Shown: positions 43,001 to 52,100 of the stretch, piece after piece
How positions within the stretch are numbered: the stretch's first letter is position 1
How the letters are laid out: each line of letters begins with the position of its first letter
Source of the DNA: Tipula vernalis
Taxonomy: Eukaryota > Arthropoda > Insecta > Diptera > Tipulidae
DNA length: 64,000 nucleotides
Direction of reading: 5' to 3'
NCBI GenBank assembly: GCA_958295665.1
Contig: OY282559.1
Span: forward strand, 129,183,605-129,247,604
Notes under the pieces: model-generated
Seen by the model: the letters and a program-made list of their open reading frames with translations, nothing else
The model's database searches: none
Told to the model about the DNA's origin: nothing
Made by a program: the position numbers and the translations under genes

Positions 43001-43145
43001 AGCCCTTTTGGAAAAATCAAGAAATGTGTTTAACCTTAGTACGACAGTGCCAGATCTACCGCCTCCATCATCCGGACCAGTATTTTTCCATAACTTTCAA
43101 ATGTATAGCACGACAAAGCAGTGGACCAGTTTCGTTGATAAAAAG
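40053..43145 (+). CDS. NBEAL: NBEAL-type protein, large central exon
   Basis: A single 1,031-codon exon, phase 0 at both ends (acceptor attttccag, donor AAG|gtaagt). The first 150 residues finish the ConA-like domain ('FCFSSNGCHDGYCVDLAPGN', 'SINSIGGTSSLLPLLEYI'). Next comes the DUF4704-type helical region with 'VNVLMAIQLLVESIQNQ' and '[50 protein letters not shown]', nearly colinear with vertebrate NBEAL2. Residues of about 615-770 are low-complexity and probably disordered (Ser/Asp-rich, around 41880-42310). A further helical domain follows ('RERGQVMACINLLGLNN', 'QNAAQLLRMVYDLAVLDPN'). The exon ends where vertebrate NBEAL has a short link to the PH-BEACH module ('WTSFVDKK'). Reading through the donor gives only seven more codons, so PH, BEACH and WD40 must lie in exons beyond 64000. 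Confidence 0.92.
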
Positions 43146-43364
43146 GTAAGTGAACAAAAGATTTAAATTTTATTTTTTTGTATAAGCGACGAACCCGATA
43201 CTTACAATGTTTTTTGTCAGCGTTAAATTTATTAATAACGACAACTATCTAAGTTTAACAAAATAAAAATTTTATTTACTAATTAGGTGCGTTGTTTTAA
43301 AAAATTCTACAAGAATTAAAAAAAAAATTATCAACAATTGCTTCTATACAAACAAACTTTATAA

Positions 43365-45815
43365 CTATGAGTGCACCGTCACATCCTTTGACGTTAATTT
43401 ATGATTTTTTGGTAAACTTCCTCCGCTCCACATTGGCTTTCGTGCATTTCCATCTCGTCCCTCCTTGTATGTCGTCTCAAAATCATCCTCATTGTCGTAG
43501 TAATCGGAATTTAAATCACTTTCCGTGCTGCTGCTGACGTCGGCTACGGAACCATCCGATACATAAAACCCGGATGAGAATACATTAAATGCTTTTGTAT
43601 TGGAGCCGCCTTTATCGTCGTCTTCTTCATCGTCATCATCATTATCATCATCATAGTGATTTGTTTTATGTTTATTACCATCTGAAACATCGTAATATCG
43701 CTTTGATGGTAAATTTGCCGCCAAACTTGGTGCCATCGTCCCAGCATAGTAGCTGTGCGATTTTGATTTCTCAATCGATATAACATCATATTTTTGCCCT
43801 TCTTTCGGTTTCGCTGAAGAATAATTGCTGTGATATTTGGTGGAGCTATTCGTATTTTTCGATTTTGTTTCATTAGGCTTGCTAGTTGGTGGTAATCGAT
43901 TCTTATTTTTCATTGATTCAAATTTGGCAATAGCATCGGTTCGTATTACAGACGAATGTATATGCGATGATGATCCGTAAGCATCGCGTAAATCATCCGT
44001 ATCTAAATTATGGCGATTCATACTGCTACTGCTTAGATACGGCGGCGGATCAGTAATCTTTTTGCGTCTAAAACGTGGATTTACTGTTGATGTGCTTGTT
44101 GCTTCATCGAAATATTTTTCGGTTGTCGGTAGGATTTCTTCATATGAAACGAATGCATTTAAGTTTGTGATTGGTGGTCGGTTTGATGAATATTTTGTTC
44201 GTTTTTTGGGCTTCTGGGTTGGATGCGGCTTGAAAACGGCTGCATCGAAAAATTGTGCAAAATCTTGTAACTCGTGTTGGTGTATCTTGGGTGAATGATC
44301 ATTTTTTGATTTCTTGAATGAGTTAAAATCTTCTTGGTCGTAAATATTTGGCAACATTGGTGGTGTTGGTACTTTTTTCGGTTTGCTAGGCTCAAAATTT
44401 TCATTTGGTGGATATGATTTTTGAGATTTTTGATCTTTAGCGTAATTGTAGTGAACCGGGACGTCATACGAAGAGATCGATGTATCATATAGACTGCCAC
44501 TGTTATTATTTTCATCTAGCTGGAGATCGTATTTTTCGGTTTGTGCATTGATATGGTCGTTTTGGGTTTGTTTGGTGGTGGCTCGATTTGAATAATGTTT
44601 TTTGTTCGTATATACTGGAACTGGCGTGTTATAAGCGCCTTGCAATTTAGACGAGGGATTGTGTTGTGTCGGATAATTTTCGGGTGGATTATAAGATGTC
44701 ACCGAATTCGAGTAGACAGGCTTTGATGAAGCATGCTGCTGCTGTTGTGGTGGTTGATAATGTTGCTTGTTTGACTGTGGGGGCTCAGCAAAGTTATACG
44801 TACCTTGTTGATTACTCTGGTGATAATTTGGCGGTGGTTTATATGATATTGGCGTCTGTTGGACATGTTGATAATTATACGTATCAGCAGGTGGACTGTA
44901 CGACACGGCTGAATGACTTTGTTGTACCAGTGCCGGATTATGTTGCACTGGAGCAGGTTGATAATTATAGGTTCCCTGCGGCGAATGAGATTGTTGTTGC
45001 GGTGCATACGATGAATACTGATGTTCTTGTTGCTGCTGAGCTTGACTTTCGCCGTAAGAGCTGCTAGGTACACCATACGATGTACTAGGAATTGAATAAT
45101 ACGTTTCACTATAGCTATCTGATTCTAAATTTTCATTATACGTTTCTGGCTGATGTGATGGAAATTTTAATTTATTACCACTACTACTACTACTACTACT
45201 TATAATACTACTACCGCTACTGTCACTATTATAATAAGTGTTACTTATAGGTATACTAGGTTGGTGTGTTGGAAAATACTCATAATTACTACTTTGTGAA
45301 TTACTACTAAAATGTATCGGAGTCTTGTACGATTCGTATGAATCAAATCCGTTCGTGTCGACTAAATGCGTTTCTTGATAGCCATTCAATAAATCACGGT
45401 GTGATGATGAATCTGATACGGATACGTGCGGTTTACTGTATGACTCCAAATAATCACTAGATGGTGAATACTCTACACCGATTGGTGAATGCCCAGATAT
45501 TTTATGTTTTATGGGGCCATACCTTATTTTGGGCGGAGATAAATTTTGCGATGTTTGTGGTGGTCCATATTTCGTTGGTGGTGGCGGGTGGCTAGATGGT
45601 GGAGGATATCGCCTGTATACATTAGAGATTGGTAATCGTTTCAATCGAATTGGTCTTGTTTTTATAAGCAATGCTGGATGTCGCTTCGTTCGTATCGTCC
45701 CGTTTTCGCCCACTTCATGTGTACTCAAATCGATATCTGCAAGATTTGTACCATTATTTGAGCGATCTTCTTCACTTGTTTGTGATATGGTTGTTTGGAT
45801 TACAATGGTGGTTAG
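43365..45815 (-). CDS. Ser/Pro/Tyr/Gln-rich, probably secreted protein, antisense in an NBEAL intron
   Basis: The last coding exon of a minus-strand gene: stop TAG at 43365-43367, acceptor tatttccag at 45816-45817. The 3' end lies only about 220 bp from the NBEAL donor at 43146. The roughly 816 codons start 'LTTIVIQTTISQTSEED', which looks like the tail of a signal peptide. An alternative acceptor (ending 45858) would add 'LFKTIIFLYFQ'. Neither gives an ATG, so the start codon is in an upstream exon I could not find. The sequence is low-complexity: a dibasic patch and a 'YPPPSSHPPPP' stretch; many TYNYQ/SYNPP/YGVP units with Gln runs; a 10-Ser run; then basic and His-rich parts; and an acidic 'DDDNDDDDEEDDDK' near the C-terminus. 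This suggests an extracellular-matrix or cuticle-type structural protein, but I do not recognise a family. The frame is open over 2.4 kb, so it is a real gene. Confidence 0.8.
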   Translation of the reverse strand, partial: LTTIVIQTTISQTSEEDRSNNGTNLADIDLSTHEVGENGTIRTKRHPALLIKTRPIRLKRLPISNVYRRYPPPSSHPPPPTKYGPPQTSQNLSPPKIRYGPIKHKISGHSPIGVEYSPSSDYLESYSKPHVSVSDSSSHRDLLNGYQETHLVDTNGFDSYESYKTPIHFSSNSQSSNYEYFPTHQPSIPISNTYYNSDSSGSSIISSSSSSSGNKLKFPSHQPETYNENLESDSYSETYYSIPSTSYGVPSSSYGESQAQQQQEHQYSSYAPQQQSHSPQGTYNYQPAPVQHNPALVQQSHSAVSYSPPADTYNYQHVQQTPISYKPPPNYHQSNQQGTYNFAEPPQSNKQHYQPPQQQQHASSKPVYSNSVTSYNPPENYPTQHNPSSKLQGAYNTPVPVYTNKKHYSNRATTKQTQNDHINAQTEKYDLQLDENNNSGSLYDTSISSYDVPVHYNYAKDQKSQKSYPPNENFEPSKPKKVPTPPMLPNIYDQEDFNSFKKSKNDHSPKIHQHELQDFAQFFDAAVFKPHPTQKPKKRTKYSSNRPPITNLNAFVSYEEILPTTEKYFDEATSTSTVNPRFRRKKITDPPPYLSSSSMNRHNLDTDDLRDAYGSSSHIHSSVIRTDAIAKFESMKNKNRLPPTSKPNETKSKNTNSSTKYHSNYSSAKPKEGQKYDVISIEKSKSHSYYAGTMAPSLAANLPSKRYYDVSDGNKHKTNHYDDDNDDDDEEDDDKGGSNTKAFNVFSSGFYVSDGSVADVSSSTESDLNSDYYDNEDDFETTYKEGRDGNARKPMWSGGSLPKNHKLTSKDVTVHS

Positions 45816-47288
45816 CTGGAAATATAGGAAAATGATAGTTTTGAATAACTTGTTGGTCTAGCGTGATTGAATAATGTAACAAAAAATGAAACCATCGTTT
45901 AATTACTGGTTGATCAAGCAGGCGTGATTGCGTTTTATTAAATTATTGCAAACATTAAACTATTTGTAACTGATACGAATAAAATCATTTTAAGTTCTCG
46001 TTGATTGGTATTGGAAGTACATCGAACAATCTAATTTTTAATCGCACAAAATATTATTTTTCCGGCACTGCAAATCGAAATTATCGAATTTTGCGACAAA
46101 TGTCTTTAAACGGTTTCAATATTTGCTTGTAAAACGTTTTTATTACAAGTTAACCGAAAACAAATTTTTTTTTGGAAAATATTAGAAACCCTGCCTGCTT
46201 CAGATGTTAACCCCAAAGATCACGCGAATTTTAGTACTTTACGAGCTAATTTGATTATTATTTTTTTTTGATTACTTTTCAGGTTTTTGATAGCAAATCA
46301 ATCAAATTTTCCACTGAAATTATTTCCTCCATGTTGTTCTATTCAAACTTCTTCGAAATTTAGAAAAAAAATGAATTCAGTTTGAATAAAGCTTGAAAAG
46401 AAAAAAAATGCAAACTAGAATAAGCTTTAGTTAATTCTAGTTAATCCATTTTTTCTTTTAAAACTTTATTCAAACTGAATTAAATTTTTTTTACCAACTT
46501 TATTCAAACTTTTTGATTGGTGTTTTAAGTAAATGAAACAATCTAATTTTTAATGGTCCTACTGCCCCGAGGTCCCGTAAATTTTAGTTGATTTGATTAG
46601 TTTTTTTTATTACTTTCTAGTTTTTGATAGCAAATCATAAAATTTTCCACTGAACTTTGATTCAATTTCTGTTCAAACTTCTTGATTGAAGTAAAATTTT
46701 CTTTAAAAAGGATTGAATCATTCTCAAAGATTTTTAAAGTTAAATAAGGTTTATTTTCGTTAATTAATTTTTTTCTTTTCAAACTTTATTCAAACTGAAT
46801 TCAATTTTTTTTTTCAAACTTCATTTAAATTTTTTGACTGTTATTCGAAATAAATGAAATAATATAATTTGTAATGGTCTCGAACTAATTTTATTATTCT
46901 TACTCAAGAACTTTCAATTTACAATTCCGTCCAAATATCAAACTTACGGTATTGAATTTTGCAACAATAATGAAAGCAATAGGTACTTCGTGCTTCGTAA
47001 AAATGTTGGCAATAGGTACTTCGTGCTCAAACACAATTTTAGTTAATTTGATTAATTTTTTTTTATTACTTTCAAGATTTTGATAGCAAATCATTAAAAT
47101 TTTAAGTACTTTGAAACGAAATTGAATCATTAACAAACATTTTTAACCTGAAATAAAGTTTATTCTAGTTAATTCCCTTTTTTTCTTTTCAAATTTTATT
47201 CAAACTGAATTCAATTTTTTTTTTCAAACTTCATTGACATTTTTTGATTGGTATTTGAAGTAATCTAATTTTTAATTACCTCAAACTA

Positions 47289-47470
47289 CAGTAGATTTCT
47301 CCTATAACGATCACCAAAGGACCGATGGAATTCCGTGGTTATTTCCGAATGTCGTTATAAACAAATTTTTTTTTTGGATTTAGTAATGCTCGGGACTATA
47401 ATTTTACGTTGTTTTCAACGTTTTACCCGGAATGTCGTTAAACCCGAACTCGCTATAAATAAATCTACTG
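47289..47470. mobile_element. 182-bp pogo/Tc1-type MITE with TA target duplication
   Basis: The ends CAGTAGATTT and AAATCTACTG are perfect inverted repeats bounded by TA on both sides (47287-47288 and 47471-47472). The interior has no coding capacity and resembles CAGTAGA-type MITEs. Confidence 0.8.
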
Positions 47471-47532
47471 TAGTTTAATTATTCTTACTCAGGAAATTTC
47501 AATTTACAATCCCGTCCAAATATCAAACTTAC

Positions 47533-49702
47533 CACGGTGCTCTGGAGTCGGCTTAAAAAAAAAAGTGCGGTGTCTCCGAAATTCTTTCGCCCAACGTTTG
47601 GACACCTAAAAAGGAGTACTTTCAGCCGCTACAGAAAAAAATCGGCTCGGCGCTTTTTTTTCTAGGACGAAAATACGAAAAATAATATGCCTGGAGAAGA
47701 TAACGCCCTTTCATATATAAAATTAGGGCTCAATTCGAAACAAAAAAAAAAGCATATATCAACTCGCTTATTGAAAGATAAGATAGCTACAAATTCGTGT
47801 GGAGGAGAAGGCTCACACTCGCGTGACGAAGGGTTAATATCCCTCTCGCAGCATCACGGGAAACCATTGACCGTGAATATTGTTGGAGGAACAAGGAATT
47901 CGCAGGTACCATCGATTTCGGCAAATTCCCTGCGGCAAACGCAAACTGATATGGATTTAAGTACCAGAAAAGTGTTGAGAATTGCTGCTTTTATCCATGC
48001 AGAAACCAACACACCAGGAATAATAGAACCCAATTATCAAAAAAAATATCAGAATGTAATCATCGGTTTGACGAGTATTTTGAGCCACCAGTATTTGCAT
48101 TTGTCACAACTAAAGGTGAAAAATCAGTCAATTCTCCAGAGTTTGTCGTCATTTGCAAGAATCTGCGAAGTTTCGTTCAAGATGTAATAGAGCAACGACA
48201 AGTTTCCAATGTACAACTCAAATTCGGAATTGACGGTGGGGGTGGTTTTCTAAAATGTTCTCTTTCCATCCAGTCATCGAACGATGAACCGTCCATGGCA
48301 CCTCAAGGAAAAGCTTCCAAGTACAAGATATGCTGAAAAATTCCTCGAATCTGGGGTGAAACGATTATTTATTCTTTGTTTAGCCCCTAACACTCAGGAA
48401 AATTACCATAATGTCTCGCTTATATGGTCAGCATTAGATATAAATTCCTTTCTTGGAACAGTTGCAACGGATTTGAAGCTGGCCAATATTATTTCGGGTC
48501 TTATGAGTAACTCAAGTGCACATCCTTGCACATGGTGCGATGCTGCTCAAAAAAACTTAATCAACTCGGGCAATTAAAGAACGATCAATGGTTGTCGCGC
48601 CAAATGCGAAAAGTGGCGTTCAGAAGGAGGACTTACAAAGTCAGCCAAGTTATTTGATAATTGCATACATCCACCTCTCTTCAATGCTGAAAAAAATAAG
48701 TGAATCATCGACATAATCCCACCTCCAGAATTGCATTTACTGTTGGGAGCAGTAAATACCCTCTTCCACCATAAGATGTTGGAGAACGAAGAAGTCAGCC
48801 TAAAATGGGCCCGGGAGTGCCATGTGGACCGGCAGTGTACCTATGGTAGTCCAACATTTGAAGGAAATGCGTGTAAGGTCTTGCTCATAAGGTGGGTATT
48901 TTAGATGCCATGAAATGCCTTGGCTGTGTTACATTTAGAAAATTGAAGAAAGTTGCCGATTCTTGCTTCTCATTGAAACTAGACCCCAATTTCAAGAGAT
49001 ATATTGAAGATTTCAAGGTTAGTTATCAAGCACTCGAGATACCTGTGACACCAAAAATTCATGGCATACTATACTATGTAGTAGATTTTTGTTCCGAAAC
49101 CAAAAGAGGACTAGGGTTTTATAGCGAACAAGCTGTCAAATCGACCCATGCAGATTTTAGTAAGACTTGGAATCGTCACAAAGTACTAAAAAACCATCCT
49201 GACTATTCATTCAAAGTATTGCGAGCTGTATGCGAATATAATAGTTTTCATTTATGATATGTGTGCTATTGTTTTTTGTTTCTTTCTTGTCTAGACAAGG
49301 CCCTCGGGGGGGCCGTAAACGAATCTTACAAACCTCTCTAAATTTTCATTTTTTCTGTTGTGTTTTTATGCTTTTAATAATAATAATAAGTAATGCTTTT
49401 ATGAGTGATAACACTTGCCATACACTTCTTGAACACCCTATCTCTACCATTATACTATGTATGAACCAATGCGAATGTATATGACACCCTGTATATATAT
49501 ATCCAGAATCATCATCACACATGAAAGGGCGTTATCTTCTCCAGGCATATTATTTTTCGTATTTTCGTCCTAGGAAAAAAAGCGCCGAGCCGATTTTTTT
49601 CTGTAGCGGCTGAAAGTACTCCTTTTTAGGTGTACAAACGTCGGGCGAAAGAATTTCGGAGACACCGCACTTTTTTTTTTAAACCGACTCCAGAGCACCG
49701 TG
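47533..49702 (+). mobile_element. 2.17-kb DNA transposon with 182-bp terminal inverted repeats, family not assigned
   Basis: The left TIR 47533-47714 starts CACGGTGCTCTGGAGTCGG. The right TIR 49521-49702 is its reverse complement with a few mismatches. The 4-bp target sequence TTAC is duplicated (47529-47532 and 49703-49706). Neighbouring array units show the empty site as AACTTACGGC. A 4-bp duplication and long TIRs are compatible with a Sola-like element, but I could not confirm this. The interior carries a decayed ORF on the plus strand whose start codon is inside the left TIR. Confidence 0.85.
47687..49257 (+). pseudogene. Decayed protein of the 182-bp-TIR transposon, presumed transposase
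   Basis: It begins with ATG at 47687 within the left TIR ('MPGEDNALSYIKLGL'). Recognisable blocks follow in order: a 166-codon N-terminal part; then, in another frame near 48210-48260, 'LKFGIDGGGGFLKCSLSI'; then 48284-48577 with 'VKRLFILCLAPNTQENYHNV', 'ATDLKLANIISGLM' and a Cys pair in 'HPCTWCDA'; a 'LIPPPELHLLLGAVNTLFHH'-like stretch near 48715-48770; and 48892-49257 with 'LEIPVTPKIHGILYYVVDFC', 'GLGFYSEQAVKSTHADFSKTW' and 'HPDYSFKVLRAVCEYNS'. Strong residue conservation in scattered frames shows it was a real protein of about 500 residues. I cannot assign it to a named transposase family. Asp and Glu in 'GIDGGGG' and 'FYSEQAV' could be catalytic. Confidence 0.6.
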
Positions 49703-50345
49703 TTACGGCTTTGCAAATCGTTTTTACTGAATTTTACATCAAATGCCTTTAAACGGTTTCAAAATTTTTTTGTAACTCGTGTTTATTAAAAGTTTACCGA
49801 AAACAATTTTTCTTGAAAAATGTTTGCAATATGTGCTGCGTGCTACTAAACTCCTCACACGTTGCTTCTGGTCTCAACCCCAAAAGTTCACTTAAATTTT
49901 AAATGATTTGATTCCTTTTTTTTTTTGATTACTTTCTAGATTTTGATAGCAAATGATTGAATTGATTCAATTTCTGTTCAAATTTCTTGATTGAGGTACA
50001 GTTGGCTTTGAAAAGAAATTGAATAATTCTCAAAGATTTTTAAAAGTTTTTCTAGTTAATTCAGTTTTTTTCTTTTCAAATTTTATTCAAACTGAATTCA
50101 ATTTCTTTTTCAAACTTCATTCCAATTTTTTGATTTTGATTTTAAGTAAATGAAACAATCTAATTTTTAATTACCTCAAACTAGTTTAATTATCCTTACT
50201 AAGGAAAATATCAAACTTACAGCATTGCAAATCGATATTACCGAATTTTGCATCAAATATCTTTAAACGGTTTTAAAATTTGCTTGTAAAACGTTTTTAT
50301 TATAAGTTTACCGAAAACAAATATTTTTGGAAAATTTTGGCAATA

Positions 50346-50628
50346 CAGTTAACCCCCGAAGAACACGTTTAATTCGTTCCGTGTTGTTTAAAACCGCGTT
50401 GTTCGAGACTACAAAAAACGGTATTCCTTTCAAGTGTGGAAACATGCAACGATTTTTTTTTTTTGTGGAGCGTGAGCAAGATATGTATTTTATTCTTTTT
50501 TAAACGAATTACTCGAAAATCGTGTAGTTTGAAACCGTGTAATTCGGGGGAAGGTATCCGTGTTCTTCGAAACTCGTGTTCTTCAAGTATCGTGTTCTTC
50601 AAGTATCGTGTTCTTCAGGGGTTACCTG
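50346..50628. mobile_element. 283-bp MITE with TA target duplication
   Basis: The ends CAGTTAACCCCCGAAGAACACG and CGTGTTCTTCAGGGGTTACCTG are imperfect inverted repeats with TA on both sides (50344-50345 and 50629-50630). Near the right end a 20-bp 'gttcttcaagtatcgt' unit is repeated. It is non-coding and interrupts an array unit. Confidence 0.75.
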
Positions 50629-50893
50629 TACTGCGTGCTTCAGATGTCATAACCTACAAATCACGCGAATTTTAGTATTTTACGGGTAGTTAATTTGATT
50701 TTTTTTTATTACTTTCAAGTTTGTTGATAACAAATCATTAAAATTATCCACTGAAATTATTTCCTCCAACTTTGATTCATGTTTTATGCAAACTATTTGA
50801 AAAGAAATTTTTAAACTTTAAAAACTGTAAAAGTTCGAATGAAGTTTGAAAAAAAAAGTGAATTAATTAGAATAATCTTTAGTTTATTCTAGT

Positions 50894-51095
50894 ATAGGGA
50901 TTGCAATATCGGTTTTACCATTACCAGTAATACCAGTTTTAGGACCAAATTTAGTCTAGATTTGGAAAATTTAAAAAAAAGCACAAAACATTGAAAAAGT
51001 GCTGTGGTTCCAATACATTATCGGTAATACCAATTTCAAAATTTTGTCCTAAAACCGGCATTACCGGTAATGGTAATACTGTTATTGCAATCCAT
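50894..51095. mobile_element. 202-bp hAT-type MITE with 8-bp target duplication
   Basis: ATTCTAGT is present at 50886-50893 and 51096-51103, and other array units contain it once (for example at 47164). The terminal repeats share GGATTGCAATA and inner blocks 'ttaccattacc' and 'gttttaggac' with their complements, so most of the element can fold into one hairpin. An 8-bp duplication indicates hAT-family mobilisation. Confidence 0.8.
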
Positions 51096-52100
51096 ATTCT
51101 AGTTAACCCATTTTTTTCTTTTCAAACGGAATTCTATTTTTTTCAAACTTCATTCAATCTTTTTGATTGGTATTTTAAGTAAATGAAACAATCTAATTGT
51201 TAATGGTCTCGACCTAGTTTAATTATTCTTACTCAGGAACTTTAATTTACAATTTAAACGTCAAACTTACGGCATTGCAAACCGTTATTTCTGCATTTTA
51301 CAACAAATGTCTTTAAACGGTTTCAACATTTTTTTGTAAGACGTTTTTATTAAAAGTGTACCCAAAAGTATTTTTTTTTTTTTGGGAAATGTTTGCAATA
51401 TGTGTGGCGTCCTACTGAACCTCTCATACTTATCACTGCAGGTAAGCGTGCTTCTGGTGTCAAACCCTAGAGGTCACGCAAATTTTAGCTGGTTTGATTC
51501 ATTTTTTTTTTTTGATAATTTCAAAATTTTGATAGCAAATCATAAAACTTTCTCCTGAAATTATATCATCCAACTTTGATTCAATTTCAAACAACAAACG
51601 TCTGTACAATCGTCTTTCAAAAGAAATTGAATCATTCTCAAAGATTTTTAAAGTTAAATAAAGTTTATTCTAGTTAAATCAATTTTTTTGCTTTTCAAAC
51701 AATTCATTTTTTTTCAAACTTCATTCAAATTTTTTGGATGTTATTGGAAGTAAATGAAACTCTAACTTTTAATTATCTACCTTAAAATAGTTTAATAATC
51801 CTTACTCAGGAATTTTCAATTTGCAATCCCGTCCAAATATCAAATTTATGGCATTGCAAATCGATATTACCGAATTAGGCATCAAATGACTTTAAACGGT
51901 TTCAACATTTGTTTGTAACGCATTTTTATTAAAAGTTTACCAAAAAATATTATTTTTTTTAAATGTTGAATACTATTAAACTCTCCACTTATCATTGCAT
52001 GAGCATCGTAAGCCTGCTTCTGATATCGAATCCTTGGGGTCAAACGAATTTGAATTAATTACTTTCAATAATTTAAACTTGATTAAAATTTAATTTTTTT

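Larger units (their letters stand above)
45990..52100. repeat. Diverged tandem array with a period near 0.5 kb
   Basis: Ordered landmarks recur: 'aatctaatttttaat', then 'ctttaaacggtttcaa', 'gatagcaaatcat', 'ttcaaactttattcaaactgaatt' and 'tttttgattggtatt'. The gatagcaaat landmark sits at about 46288, 46628, 47089, 49944, 50728 and 51532. After removing the inserted elements the steps are roughly 340, 460, 500, 500 and 590 bp. The ctttaaacggttt landmark sits at about 46106, 49747, 50262, 51310 and 51890, with steps of about 515-580 bp. Copies are strongly diverged and non-coding. The repeats surround, and so predate, the four elements below. Confidence 0.75.

Noticed and set aside
10743..43145. 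Assignment of the host gene to Neurobeachin/rugose or LYST rather than NBEAL
   Set aside because: Several long blocks, for example around the IGHIQYI...[12 protein letters not shown] segment and the ConA-like strands, follow vertebrate NBEAL1/2 specifically.
43146..43166. Seven extra codons that would end the NBEAL-type protein here
   Set aside because: They start with a consensus splice donor (AAG|gtaagt), and the family continues with PH, BEACH and WD40 domains.
44666..45109. Open frames of 130-136 codons on both strands overlapping the Ser/Pro/Tyr/Gln-rich gene
   Set aside because: They are shadows of codon-biased low-complexity repeats in other frames of the 43365-45815 gene.
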